A stretch of 64,000 bases of DNA, taken from NCBI GenBank assembly GCA_026929865.2, contig CM049417.1, forward strand, positions 21,577,501-21,641,500, written 5' to 3'. The DNA is from Hyperoplus lanceolatus (lineage: Eukaryota; Chordata; Actinopteri; Uranoscopiformes; Ammodytidae). Below, in pieces: positions 45,592-57,649 of the stretch (position 1 is the stretch's first letter; the number at the start of each line of letters is the position of its first letter). The position numbers and the translations under genes are program-made. The notes beneath the pieces are model-generated. The model was not told the origin of the DNA and made no database searches. It saw only the letters and a list, made by a program, of their open reading frames with translations.

Positions 45592-46198
45592 TAATGCAAC
45601 TTAATCCAGGCAATCAAGGCACAATTAGCAATAAAATAACACAAAACATAACACACATAGCTACACAGACAGTTAAGGGAACAGTTAACCCGCGCCGGGA
45701 GAAGGTGTGTATTTTACTCACTATTTGTAGAGGAAGGCCATTAGCTGAAGTTTGCCGCAACCAGCTAGCCACTCGGTGTAGACACAGTTCTCCTCACGGA
45801 AAGTGCGATAAACTTTCTTTCTCTCCACACGTATTGGCCTGCCGTCAGATTGGATTTTTAATGGCTTCTCAATTGGCAGTTTGGTAAAATCATTTGTTAC
45901 TAAATACTCAAAATCTCCACCCTCCATAACTGTTCTTGCTAATATGATAACAATGCAAACATGCTAATCTCCCGCTATTGTTATTGTTGTTAAATTTCAG
46001 TGACGTTGATAATGATGCTTTGATTTGATTGGTGTGAAGCCAAAGGCCGAGTGGCTTCCCTTGGCACCCTCATGACACCCTCCTGACCAATCACAGGAGG
46101 GCAGTGTCAAGACAATAGCCTCACCTGATTGGTCAATCCTTCTTTCTTTTTTTCACTAAGGGATGCCAGCTCGGGCTGGCTTCCTCGCGGACATACAG

Positions 46199-46604
46199 GT
46201 TGCGTTCTGAATCGCATACTTTCTACTATATAGTATGTAGAAAAAAGATTTAGGATGTCCCGATTCTTGTGGCCAGATTTAGGATGGTTAGAAGTACCCG
46301 GATGTCCTACTTCATGCGGCCAAGATTGTTAGTGTTGAAAAGTGCATCCTATTTGGGCGATTCTGACCCATAATCCATTGCGCACGTGAAGTGACGTAAC
46401 ATTGACGAAGCCTCCATATGAAAACAAACAGGGATGCGACGGATATAAAAGCAAGAGGCAAGATCAAGGCGCAATGTTATGATGAAATAAGAGAGAAAAG
46501 TATGTCCCAATAGTATGCCTACTGCATCCTAACTAGGTTCTTTTTATCGTCAGATGTAGTATGTAGAATAGAAAAAAGAAAGAGTATGCGATTCGGAACG
46601 CAAC
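46199..46604. mobile_element. MITE with GTTGCGTTC ends
   Basis: GTTGCGTTCTGAATCGCATA mirrors TATGCGATTCGGAACGCAAC. CAG lies on both sides (46196-46198 and 46605-46607). No coding sequence. Confidence 0.7.
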
Positions 46605-46925
46605 CAGTGTGCAGTGTCGTGTTTCGCCGCGTCTTCAGTATGTAACTTTAAAGGGGTGCTGTTCCGCGCATTGTGAAATGCTCAATGACAGGAGAAAAAT
46701 GGGGAAGAAATGACAGGAGCACAGCACCAAATAATTACCGAAACTGTTAATATAAATGTTTTTATTGGATGACAACTACAGCCTAAAAACAGGGAAGCCT
46801 GGCTTCCCTTGGCCTCCGGGAGAAAACGCCACTGTTTAAACGTCTCAGTTTAACTAGTCCACATTAAGGCCTACTCCTGGCATAATCTAGGCCCTGTCTG
46901 TGAAACCGGCCCTAAAAGTCTCATA

Positions 46926-47500
46926 CAGATTTTTTTTGTGAAAGATTGATCCACTACAGTTGTTTTAGACACATGAAAACAAAATGTAAACGCTTCAAAT
47001 TTTTATTTTTATTTTGCCATTCCAGGTTTTTGCAAAAGTAAGGAAATAAAAAACACAAAGACACACAAGAAATGGTACCACTAGAATGTTCTACAAAACA
47101 TAGTGCTGTAGGGGAATGATTGGAAGACATTTAGGCTATGAATCCTGTCTCCTGTTGGCATCTGGCCACATCACCTCATCCACGTCACAGGCAATGTCCT
47201 CCCTTGCCAAGCAACGAGGGAAATATCGCCTCTTGCAGAATTTTTTGGAAAGATTGATCCACAATATTTTCAATTAGACACATGAAAAAATATAGAAAAG
47301 CTTCTGAAAAAAAGTTTATATTGCAATTTCATGGTTTTGGCCAACAAAAGAAAAAAACACAACGAAGAGGTAGGATCGCAGTTCAACAAGCAATTCAGTG
47401 TGTGATTCAGTGTGAATCCTTTTATGGATACCGCCTCCTGTTTGCATCTGGCCACATCGCCTCATCGACATCACATGCAATGTCATCCTTTGAGAAGCAA
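46926..47500 (-). repeat. Tandem duplication of the mariner-like transposase tail
   Basis: Units of about 270-300 bp (46926-47230 and 47236-47500) each hold GAAAGATTGATCCAC-like DNA (second unit diverged) and the minus-strand CDVDE-MWPDANRR tail. Confidence 0.6.
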
Positions 47501-47763
47501 CAGCAAAAATATTCCTAATATCCAGTCTAAATGTCCTACAGTAATTATGGAGCTATTGTGTTGCTGGGCTGGACTCTCTGCCCAGACTCCTATATTGTTA
47601 GGCCATGATCTATAACATGGTCCACTATAGTGACCCTGTCTCCGTCTGTTGTCTCCTTTGTCCTCGTCCTCGTCCTCCTGCCGCTCTCTCTTGTCCTCTT
47701 CCCCTGACTCTTACTGTCTCATAAAGAAGCTGAGCTCACCTGAAGTCTATTTGTAATGCTAGG

Positions 47764-48747
47764 TGTAACCCTGTCAATATAAGGGCTACTAAAGCATTTA
47801 TTGTAGGGCTAATGAAAGCTATACTTATTTAAAATGCTGTACTAAGAGAACTCTTTTTTGTTTTAAGTGTATGAAAAGGTTAGCTTGATTTTATTATAAG
47901 TGCCTTTTATTTTGAAACTCTTACGTATGAACTCTGAACTCTGTAAAGCGCGAGTAGTGGTTTACATGAGAGTTCCGTGAGTCGCGCAGAAAGAGAGATG
48001 AGACGGAGAGACACACACGTTGTCGTTTATGCTCCGAGCTAGAACCGAACAAGCAACTGTTTACTGAATTTTATCAGAATACCCTCAAACTAACTAATTG
48101 TCAGAGCGACGTTGTTCTTTTGGGATAGACGTGAAGCTACCTAATTTCTTTTGTTGTCTCGCGCCGCCACGCAGACACCATTTTGATGCTGCGGGAGAGC
48201 CCAGTGTGTTCTTTTTCCCTTTGGTCAGGTTTTCTTTTGATGTTCGAAATCCACATCCAGTCCAAAGATGGCGAGCTACTACTGAACCAGGATCCACTGT
48301 GATGAAAAATTGAGTTGAAATTCTTTGGACTGTGAGTGATCTAATGCACTGCACTAGTGGTAGGATTCACACATCACTACTCTTCTGCATACCGTGCGAC
48401 GAGAATTCTACACGGAACTTTCATAACTTATTGGTGTGATAAACACCATACGGTCTGAGTTAAAATACCCCGGGGTACATTTTCTTTATTCCTTTTTTTA
48501 CTTGGGCCCAAGGTTATGTGATTTATTTGTTTATATGTGTTTTTTTTCTATTGTGTCAGAAAGATATATGTGAAAAGTGAAGATCTCTACTGTTATAGAT
48601 AAATCTTTCAATAATACATCATAAAACTAAACTTACTGTGTTGTTTCATTAATCATCCATCCTGCTCCAGTAGTCGAACCTAACAATCTGGCCCAGAATA
48701 TTGTCTTCCATTGAAATTTAAATCTGCTAAACCAAGAAGGTGTTACA
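47764..48747. repeat. Possible solo LTR
   Basis: A 984-bp block with ends TGTAAC and GTTACA interrupts sequence that is continuous in sister copies of the mariner-like element (breaks at about 47763 and 48748). The flanks CTAGG and TAAGG agree only in part. No coding parts, so the family is not assigned. Confidence 0.35.
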
Positions 48748-49035
48748 TAAGGCTCACACTGATTGGTATTCAATTAGCTTGAAAAATGAAAAAATAAAGC
48801 TAATTGAATATCAATAATGGCCTGGCGTACACTGAGATTGGCGAGATACGACTGTTTGATAAATCCCACGTGATACCTGGCGTAGGGAGGTATTTGCGCC
48901 AGAATCTGCACCAGTTTCCACGCAAGTTTAATAAATGAGGGCCAGTGTGTGAAGTCACCTTACTGTAGACAGAAATAAAGTGTGGATATACGCTCAGACT
49001 TAGGATAATAATTATAGTGGCGGCGATCCGGTCGC

Positions 49036-49075
49036 AGCCTAGCTTAGCCTAGCCTAGCTTAGCCTAGCCTAGCTT
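49036..49075. repeat. AGCCTAGCTT short tandem repeat
   Basis: Alternating AGCCT/AGCTT units, about 40 bp. Confidence 0.8.
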
Positions 49076-49722
49076 TCCCATTGTACAACTTCCCCTGGGC
49101 AGAAATAGACTCATAAACTCTTCTAAATGAAGCATGGGGGTTTGTATTGAGCAGCGGACCTTATGATCAGCTAGATTATACGCTGTTCCTTTTATTTGGT
49201 GATTTTTACGGGACATATGGCCGACGTAGGCTATGGAACGTCAAACGCCCCCCTGTTCCACAACAACAAGCTGGCCGCATTTATACAGAGAGGTGGAACT
49301 GATTATGTCGGCAATCTTACTACCCCCCGAGGTAGTAAGATTCCCGGAGCAATCTCTTGCACCTTTCTTCCCCCGTTCCGCAACGGTCGCATTTATACAG
49401 CAGGGCGGAGGGCCGAAATTCCGGCATATTCCCGGCTTTCACTGGCTGTGTAAAAGGGGCTAGAGACGCTGTTCTGTTCTGCACCCTAGGGGGTCCTTGC
49501 TGCAGATCTCCTCACCTTTGGTAATCCATGTAGCTCATGGAGGTCAGAGGGATGGCTCTCTCTGCCTTAAAGCTTTCCACGTGTGCACGTGGAGGTTGTG
49601 GAGATCCCGGATCAGAACCATACCGCTAAATAATATTACTGCTATTCTGCTAATTGAAATAAACTTCTATTTTGACAAAAGTATTCCTGTCTGAAATGTG
49701 TTTTAACAATTGTGAAAAACTG

Positions 49723-50568
49723 TAATGTGAGCTTACGCAGGGTATTTCAAGAAAAAAGCAAGAATTTGATTTCAAGTCAAAACAGCACACCAGAAAACAA
49801 CTCTTGCATGAAATGTCTTCATTTATCAACAGGATCAAGATGATGGATTTTCCATCTGCTGTCATATACGGGTCTATTGTATTTAATTGAATGGGTAGAC
49901 CTCTGTCTCCTAGCTTTCACATGTCAGAATAGATTGTTGGTGTACAGGATGCATCCCTCTCCGATCACTAGTCAGATACCATCAGAATATTTGTTTAAAC
50001 GGAAGTAGTTGCCGCTTCTTCAGAGCAATACATATTTGTTTTTTGGTTGTTATTTTTTTTCCAATGAAATTCAAGCCATGCTCATCCAGACCAGCTCAGT
50101 TTCCATACTAGTAGAGGGCCACTACAATAAAGACCACTTTTACACACCTTCCTCTTTACTTTATCATAACCTACGTACTGCAGTCAATGATTTTCAGTGT
50201 ACTGCCTTGGCTTCATGCTATGAGGTGATCTGCCAGTTGAGCTGGTAGGACAGGTTTTGTGAGATAATCAGATGGCTCTTCGTCTTTAGTTTTGTTTATG
50301 CTTATCACTGTACGGAAGATTCACACAAGTTGTCAAGGTGAGTGTGATTTTTAGGTTTTGTGTCTGAACATCTTTAGATTCTTTGAACTGAGCTCCTGTG
50401 TGGCTCAGTGGATACGATTCAGGGTGCAGTTTGATCTGGCGTGATGTGGAGTCAAATGTAATGGTTACTGTTGCTTCTGAAGTGCAATTCTGAAATGTAA
50501 GCATTTATTTTACATGTTTTGTGAAGGCAGTTCCATAGAAGTATAAGATAAGGAAATAATGGAGTGAG

Positions 50569-50613
<45 letters not shown>

Positions 50614-51805
50614 CTTGAGAGAGAAAGACAGACAGACAGCTAGACAGACAGTGAAGACATGTGAAGGGCTGCGAGAAAGATCCCAGAATAGATTGCAGCC
50701 CTTGATGTTGTGAGTTGATTATGAATACACATTACATGTGTCTCAACCGCACTGTTTTCTTTGTACATTTGCATCAAATCATGAAGTACATAAAGCATGT
50801 TACATAGACATACACTTAAGCTCCTGCTCCAACGAAGAGATTAAAGCTTGTGCCTGACAGAAACGCCAGATCTGTGCGAAGACTGGTGTTTTCCTAAAAT
50901 TCATTCATTCCATAAACTCTTTGAATTAAAACATGAAACTAATATAAATGCCAAATCTTAACTTTGTCTTCGGTCGTTCGAGCCTTGACTGGCACTCTAT
51001 TAATGAGGTCATCTCGTTGGGGCCTTCACTCGATTCACTGCACCCCACTTGAGAACTTGTGCCGCCAGCCGTGTATCTTAATGGACTCCACTTCTAATAT
51101 TCACAGTAACATTAGTGGATTGACACACTGAAACATTTGCATTTTTACTCTCAGTGATGCGAGACTGCTTGTTTTATATAACCCCTTTGGTCATTTCCCA
51201 CTTAAAAACCAAGGCCCATTTAAACCTTGTTTTTGAGTAACATTTAAACTAAATATTCCACCAAGGTATGCCACAGTAAATTATGTATTGTAAAAGGAGT
51301 TACAGTATTATTGTTATTACTTAATATCATTATAATATATATTTTAATCTTGTAAGTCAAATTAGAAACAGACAGTAAACATTGTTCTGACAACATTGTG
51401 TGGTGAAAAGTGATTCAACGGGAAGCACTGTCTATTAAATGTAATACTTCCTCTTTGCCATAGCTTCAGCAGTCCAAGTCAGGTGAGAGGTTGGACTTTG
51501 TCATTGGTCTTATAATTGTCCATGCATATTAAGCAACTGGAACTGAAAAATATGAAACATTTTCAGGCATGGTGTCAGTTTTGTACAAAATGAAGGAGGA
51601 AATGGCTTCCCATTTTTTTTTTACTTTCCACAGGTACAAGTCGATATAAGTGGAATGGATTCAGGGACTTTCCAATACGCACTTCTCATGCCAATTATGC
51701 AAAATTAAAAAATCAAAATGGTCATAGCGAGAATAGCACCTGAATGAACAATGGCAGTGTTACCAGTAAACCAACATAAACAATATCAGAGCGCTGACCC
51801 TGGAT
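49723..51805. other. No gene recognised
   Basis: AT-rich intergenic DNA with a (GT)n tract at 50571-50611. No exon-like frame on either strand. Confidence 0.5.
50571..50611. repeat. (GT)n microsatellite
   Basis: About 20 GT units, followed by GA- and GACA-rich DNA. Confidence 0.95.
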
Positions 51806-53147
51806 CAGTGTTGCCACAGTTACTTTGAAAAAGTAATCCGATTACTGATTACTAGTTACTCCTTAAAATAGTAACTTAGTTACTTTACTGATTACTTGAT
51901 GTTAAAAGTAACTAAGTTAGACTACAAGTTACTTTAAACGTTACTTTACAGGTTTTGAAACTCATCTCAATTTAAAAACATGCACATATTAAGAATCATT
52001 GAAAATATATAAAATAAAGCTTGTATGCTAGTAGCCTATAGGCATACTGTTTTCAAATTAATAAAAATTATGGTTTGAAAAATGTAATAAAAAAAAACCT
52101 TTTTCCCCCCATGACAATAAATGCATTCCTCCAAAGTGCAAAGAGAGTAGCAGTAGTAGCAGTGTCTTTAAACTTAACGTGCTTGGCCCTTCACTCTCAT
52201 GCATTAATTTGACTTTTCTGCGATGTCTCATATGTTGATAGCATAGATAGTAAATAATAGGTTGATAGACTGGGTGTGTGCGGCCACCGGTCGCCACGTG
52301 ACTATAAGTTTCCAAGTTTTAAACACTTCTATCTCTTCAACGTCACCGTACCCGAATCCTAAATATCCCCATATCAGACGCTATATTTCATCGGGGGGAA
52401 AACTTTGTTTTGCACCACAGTTCAGCTTAGACTCGGCCGTAATGCTGCTGCACACACACACACACACACACAGACACAGGCACACACACACGCTGCATGT
52501 CGAGAGGAGCGGTTGGAGCAGTTGGAGCGTTTAGAGACACATGCGCGCACATTTATTTACATTAAATCGCAATCGCAGTCATTTGTAGCCTGGTGCTACC
52601 AGACCATCGTACTTCATTTCATTTGTACAGAAGGTCTGGCAGTGCTGTAATTGGTAAACGTTCACTCATGGAGGCGGGTGTCTGTTAAAGTTTAAAACTA
52701 TTGGATCTGCCCAGTGCCACTCTGGATTAGCCAACCAATCGCATAACGTTTGGTCGTCACGTGTTTCATGAGCCGGCTTCTGGCAACTGAAACTGGAGCG
52801 CGACTTCGACGTCATCGTTCTCAGCCACTCGCTCTGTTCGCTGATTGGACCGGCTGTCGAATCTCCAGCAAAACTGGGAAATGGGCTGTACACCCAGACT
52901 GACTACTGAAGGGAAAATAAAATTTGGCCGGAAGTAGGCGGGCGGAGCCAGGCTAAGTCATTTGTGCAGTTATGTAAAATGTTTCACTAAGGAAAATGAC
53001 AGAAAAAGTAACGCACAGTGACTTTGATGAGTAATTTTAATCTGATTACTGGTTTGGAGATAGTAACGCGTTAGATTACTCGTTACTGAAAAAAAGAGGT
53101 CCGATGCCGGTAACGGGTTACTAAGTAACCCGTTACCGGCATCACAG
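51806..53147. mobile_element. hAT element with terminal palindrome, carrying a MITE
   Basis: The 8-bp duplication CCCTGGAT is perfect (51798-51805 and 53148-53155). The ends CAGTGTTGCC and CATCACAG are only partly inverted. The subterminal DNA is rich in GTTACT/AGTAAC, and the right end holds the palindrome GGTAACGGGTTACT with its mirror. No transposase. A (CA)n tract lies near 52450-52490. Confidence 0.8.
52586..52955. mobile_element. hAT-type MITE nested in the 51806 element
   Basis: The ends TAGCCTGG and CCAGGCTA are flanked by AGTCATTTG (52577-52585 and 52956-52964). 370 bp, no coding sequence. Confidence 0.85.
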
Positions 53148-53155
53148 CCCTGGAT

Positions 53156-54773
53156 AACTTAAATGTAAGGCGGATACTATTAGTTTTGTTAAAGGTAAAC
53201 TTGTCAGGCATCAACATATGCCATTTCCCTCACGTAAAACTGGCATTTTTTAATGGAAGAATTTGTGGAGATTTTTATTTATTTTTTAGCACTAATTTAA
53301 ATGGCACAGTTTTACAAAGATAAATGATGAATACTGTACAGGGAGAGGCAAAAACACAGTGGGATTATTTAAAGCCAGGGCCGGCGGTAGCCAGGGGCCA
53401 GGGTGGGCCGTGCCCACCCAAATGTGGGCTGTGCCCACCCAATAAAAAAAAATTAAATTTTTTTTTGGTGGAAGTCCAGACCCACTATCGGATGGACCTG
53501 TTCATTCGCTGTCCAAGAAAACGTCAAATAAAATTCAGACAATTGATTAATACTAAAGAATATACCATTACCATGCATTACTTCTAATTGTATTATTGGG
53601 TGGGCAGGATAACCTGCCTCCAAGTTACCCACCCGCTTATAGTGGTCACTGTTCAGCAGAGCCGGCCCGAGGCATAAGCGAAATGAGCAGTTGCTTAGGG
53701 TCCCGACTGCCAGAGGGGCCCCCCCAATTTTTTTTTATTTTTAGTTTGTGTATTCATATTATATAAATGTAAATTATTATACAATAAAAGGAATACAATG
53801 TTTTGGTAGATAGTTAATAGCTTAATGATTGAATCAGTTCATCTGGGAGGTAATCAGAGGTTAACTAATCACGTCAAATTCAAGTCCATGGCATGCACAG
53901 TGTGTATTGAGTTTATTTAAAAATATTTTAAAATGGGGCTGCCCTCTGTTGCCCATGCACTGTGTATAGTTTATAGCCTACTTCAGCCTCGTCTGTGGAA
54001 AAAAAGATAACTGGACAACAGAGTTCTTCTGCTTCGTTCCTCTTACTGCATTTAAATTAATTCATTATATTACAGAAAAATATGTCCCGTAAAAGAAAAA
54101 GAGCACCAAGCCCAACCCAGAGGACCCTGCATAATATTTTATTTCAAATTTATATTTCTATTGAAAATCCATGTGTCTTTCTTCAATAGCTTCTAATTCA
54201 TCCAACCCAGTGTCTCCAAATTATTTGTTCACACAAAATTCCTCAGATTTAGCCTCTTAATTTTCCTCTCAAAGTGCACCAGATTCATGCATTTCACTTT
54301 AAAATGGTAAAAAAAATCTCCCGGGGGCATACCCCCGGACCCTCCTAGCAGGGTCGTGACCTCGGCTGGCCTACCCTACTGGACATCGGAGGCAATAGTG
54401 GAAAGACTATAGTATCTATATAGTGTGTATAGTATATAGCTCTGGACTACCACCATCCAGGTTGCCCAGTCCCAAAGCTTTCTCTTCAATCAGCTCAGGC
54501 TGCCTACAGCTGATACTGCGATTAAAAAAAGATAAATTATGTTGTATAGAATGTATATTATATGTTATTCATAAACATTTTGGAGAAAAAAACATGCAAG
54601 AATCAAATCTCCCACACAGCAACACTCAAAGTTTATTTGCATATTGTGTTCTACACAATTCACAGTAAATGTGCCAAAAAGCACACGCAGAAATCTTACA
54701 AGGGCAAAAAAAAATCGGCTTGCGCGCTGTGCGCGCGCTCACATCTTCGGTCTCTCTGCCCAGTGTGCCCACC
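53156..54773. other. Repeat patchwork, no gene
   Basis: hAT-like starts (CAGGGCCGGC near 53377; CAGAGCCGGCCC near 53658) without resolved right ends. About 54080-54350 is an inverted relative of about 58050-58330 inside the 57650 element. Confidence 0.45.
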
Positions 54774-54976
54774 ACTGACACACTGAATTGCTTGAACTGC
54801 AGTCCTACCTATTCATTGTGTTTGTTTGAAATGGCAAAATAAACTATTCTGCAACATGTGTGTTATCATTAGGCAAAAACCGTAAAGTATGTGTTGTTAC
54901 TGCAGGTGAAAGTGTATGAACATGCAAAGGCATAATTTTACTGATAAAGCATTCATATAGTGTTTTGCATTTATAC

Positions 54977-56766
54977 TAGGGCTGTCAAACGATTAAAATT
55001 TTTAATCAGATTAATCACAGGATTCTGTGGATTACAGTTTTTCACAATTGTTTAAACAAATTTTTTGGAACATCAGACACAATGTGCACAATCTGAAACT
55101 AATTTACCAACTGCTTAACCAATTCTGCTGAACTCCAAACACATTTCCTGCCTTAAACTCATGTTCTCATTCCAGAACACACATTTTTCACAACATTACA
55201 CACACTTTTCTATATATTGCACACTCTTCCTGAATTCTCTCTCTTGGTGATCACACAGAACACACTGCCAATCAAATTTCTAAACTCAAAAGGCTTTTGT
55301 GCAGTTAGCTATAGAAGGGTCAGAGATGAGCTCCTGTTTGCTGTGATTTACAGTAGACACATTTTGGTACAAATACAGTTTTTGCCGAATACTGTAAACA
55401 CTAATAGTGACTGCTATGACCACAACATCACAACCTCTAACTTTTGTAACCATGCTCTAAACCAAAGCACCAACCCTACAAACACGATATATGCTTTGCA
55501 CTGTGTTTGAAATTCTCCAACACACTTCTTGAAAAAAAATTTAACTAATTGAAAACCAATCAGTCTAAACCTTAGCACTACAAATAGACCCCAGGTGAGC
55601 TCAGCTCCTTTCTGAGACAGTAAGAGTCAGGGGAAGAGGAGGAGAGAGAGCGACAGGAGGACAAGGACAAAGAAGGCAACAGACGGAGACACATACAACA
55701 GGGACACTATAGTGGACCATGTTATAGATCATGGCCTATCAATGAGGGAGCCTGGACAGAGAGTGCAGCCCAACCTGAGTCGCTCCATAATTAGGAGATT
55801 TAGTCTGGATATCAGGTGATCATTTCCCTGTTGCTTCTCAAAGGAAGACATTGAGTGTGATGTTGATGAGGCGATGTGGCCAGATGCAAACAGGAGGCGG
55901 TATCCATAAAAGGATTCATAATCCAACCACCCAATTCCTTACTACGCTGTTTTTTTAAAATTCTACTGTAATTGTTTCTTAGTTTATGATGACACACTGA
56001 ATTGCTTGAACTGCAGTCCTACCTATTCATTGTGTTTGTTTGAAATGGCAAAATAAACTATTCTGCAACATGTGTGTTAGCATTTGGCAAAAACCGTAAA
56101 GTATTTGTTGTTACTATAGGTGAAAGTGTATGAACATGCAAAGGCATAATTCTACTGATAAAGCATTCATATAGTGGTTTGCATTTATACTATAGTGTTT
56201 TCCATTCTGCACACCAGTGTTCAATGAGTGCTAGAAATGTCTAGTCATATGATGTATGTGTTTGTCATTTGAAAAGAAAACACCATTTAGTGAAGAGTTA
56301 ACATTGTTTTGAGGGTAAAGTGTGCTTTTGCAAGAGAAGTGAAGGATTTAGCATTTTGTGTTTGAGTTTTGAAATTTGTGTTTAGAGTTTTGAAAAAGTG
56401 AGGTAGTCTATCAGGAAATGTGTTTAAGCAATTGTGAAAAACTGTAATCACAATTAATTTTACCATTCGAAATATGCTTGAAAAATTCAAATTTTCTCTA
56501 TATATTGTTGTATGAACGGAAAGATAAAGGACAGGAGGTGGATACATGTACATTTAAAATTAGTATTGTTATTAATTAAAAATCCAAATGATGGTTTTAA
56601 TACTGAAAATAAATTTAAATCAAACTAAAATATATACCTACCACACCATAATTCAATTGGTCTGTCTCTTTACTATGTCTTTGGGCAAATATAGGCTATA
56701 TAATGGCATTTATTTTGTGAATCTATAGGTTGTGCATTCTTGAATACAACTTGATTACAGTCCGCG

Positions 56767-56797
<31 letters not shown>

Positions 56798-57257
56798 TGT
56801 GTGTGTGTATGTGCGTTTGTACGCACAAACACGTCCTAGGGGACTGTTCATTTGTACCAGGAAGCCGACGTTATGTTCTCTACTCACACACACCTCTGAA
56901 AACTGCAGACGTTTGTGTCCTCGCGGGCTCTGAATAGAGCGGACAATGTTTCTCCTCCTGTTGCTCCCGACATCAACTGTCACCCGCGGCAGTTGATTTT
57001 ATAAACTATCTATGCCCCCGACACAGACGTGACCGTTAGCAGTTTAAAACACGGCATGGGCTAGCGTGCTGTTATGTTTGGCTGCGCGCAGCTACTGATC
57101 CTGGGTCAGCCACAACTTAAAATGACTGTAGTACAGAGCCGGTGGGATGCACGGGGCGGATCATTTTGCACATGCGTTAATTACGATAAAAAAAAATTAA
57201 CGCGTTAATTCCAGAAATTAATCACTCTGCGTTAACGCAATAATTTTGACAGCCCTA
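54977..57257. mobile_element. hAT element (TAGGGCTGTCAAAC ends) with a mariner-like copy inside
   Basis: The ends TAGGGCTGTCAAACGATTAA and ATTTTGACAGCCCTA have the perfect 8-bp duplication ATTTATAC (54969-54976 and 57258-57265). The inner part is interrupted by 55035-56444. A GT tract lies at 56766-56809. Confidence 0.9.
55035..56444 (+). mobile_element. Mariner/IS630-like non-autonomous element, inner copy
   Basis: Both ends are present (CAGTTTTTCACAATTG and inverse) with TA. The 1410-bp copy keeps a transposase N-terminal helix-turn-helix (near 55.6-55.8 kb) and the tail SKEDIECDVDEAMWPDANRR at 55.83-55.91 kb. The catalytic middle is deleted. Confidence 0.85.
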
Positions 57258-57649
57258 ATTTATACTACAGTGTTTTCCATTCTGCACACCAGTGTTCAAT
57301 GAGTGCTAGACATGTCTAGTCATATGATGTATGTGTTTGTCATTTGAAAAGAAAACACCATTTAGTGAAGAGTTAACATTGTTTTGAGGGTAAAGTGTGC
57401 TTTTGCAAGAGAAGTGAAGGATTTAGCATTTTGTGTTTGAGTTTTGAAATTTGTGTTTAGAGTTTTGAAAAAGTGAGGTAGTCTATCAGGAAATGTGTTT
57501 AAGCAATTGTGAAAAACTGTAATGGAGCACTATTGGAGCAGTTACAGTCATGAATCTCCTAGTATGTCAAAATGTCTATCACGAAAATGCCTTAACTGAC
57601 AATCCAACCTAGATCGACCTCTAACCACATAAATAGTAGGCTTCTAGAG

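Larger units (their letters stand above)
43584..46834 (-). mobile_element. hAT element with transposase remnant, inside the Harbinger
   Basis: The ends CAGTGGCGT and ACGCCACTG have the perfect 8-bp duplication TTTAAACG (43576-43583 and 46835-46842). Minus-strand 45721-45927 encodes TFREENCVYTEWLAGCGKLQ, like the TTF zinc-finger region of hAT transposases. The catalytic part is absent. Confidence 0.85.
40919..46912. mobile_element. PIF/Harbinger element with nested insertions
   Basis: The ends GGGCCGCTTTCACAGAC and GTCTGTGAAACCGGCCC carry the 3-bp duplication TAA (40916-40918 and 46913-46915). Plus strand 41164-41320 reads MDYLEYLNEDQLPLQRPARR then VFDELTFRDRFQYGK, like a Harbinger transposase N-terminus. 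Minus strand near 41.5-41.7 kb (KLAREFHEQKMQ) may be the remnant of the Myb-like partner protein. The catalytic part is gone. Confidence 0.75.
40613..49722 (-). mobile_element. Mariner/IS630-like element expanded by nested insertions
   Basis: The left end CAGTTTTTCACAATTG and right end CAATTGTGAAAAACTG are flanked by TA. The minus strand keeps a transposase start (ITIVDHVIDHG-like with QRVQP, near 47.6 kb) and tail (EDIACDVDEVMWPDANRR, near 47.2 kb). A Harbinger (40919-46912) and a possible solo LTR (47764-48747) sit within it. Copies of this family recur at 54774-57519, 55035-56444 and 59199-60348. Confidence 0.7.
54774..57519 (+). mobile_element. Mariner/IS630-like element, outer copy split by a hAT
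   Basis: The left part (54774-54968) and right part (57258-57519, ending CAATTGTGAAAAACTG then TA) match the right half of the family. The 5' half is missing. The hAT at 54977-57257 parts them. Confidence 0.8.
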
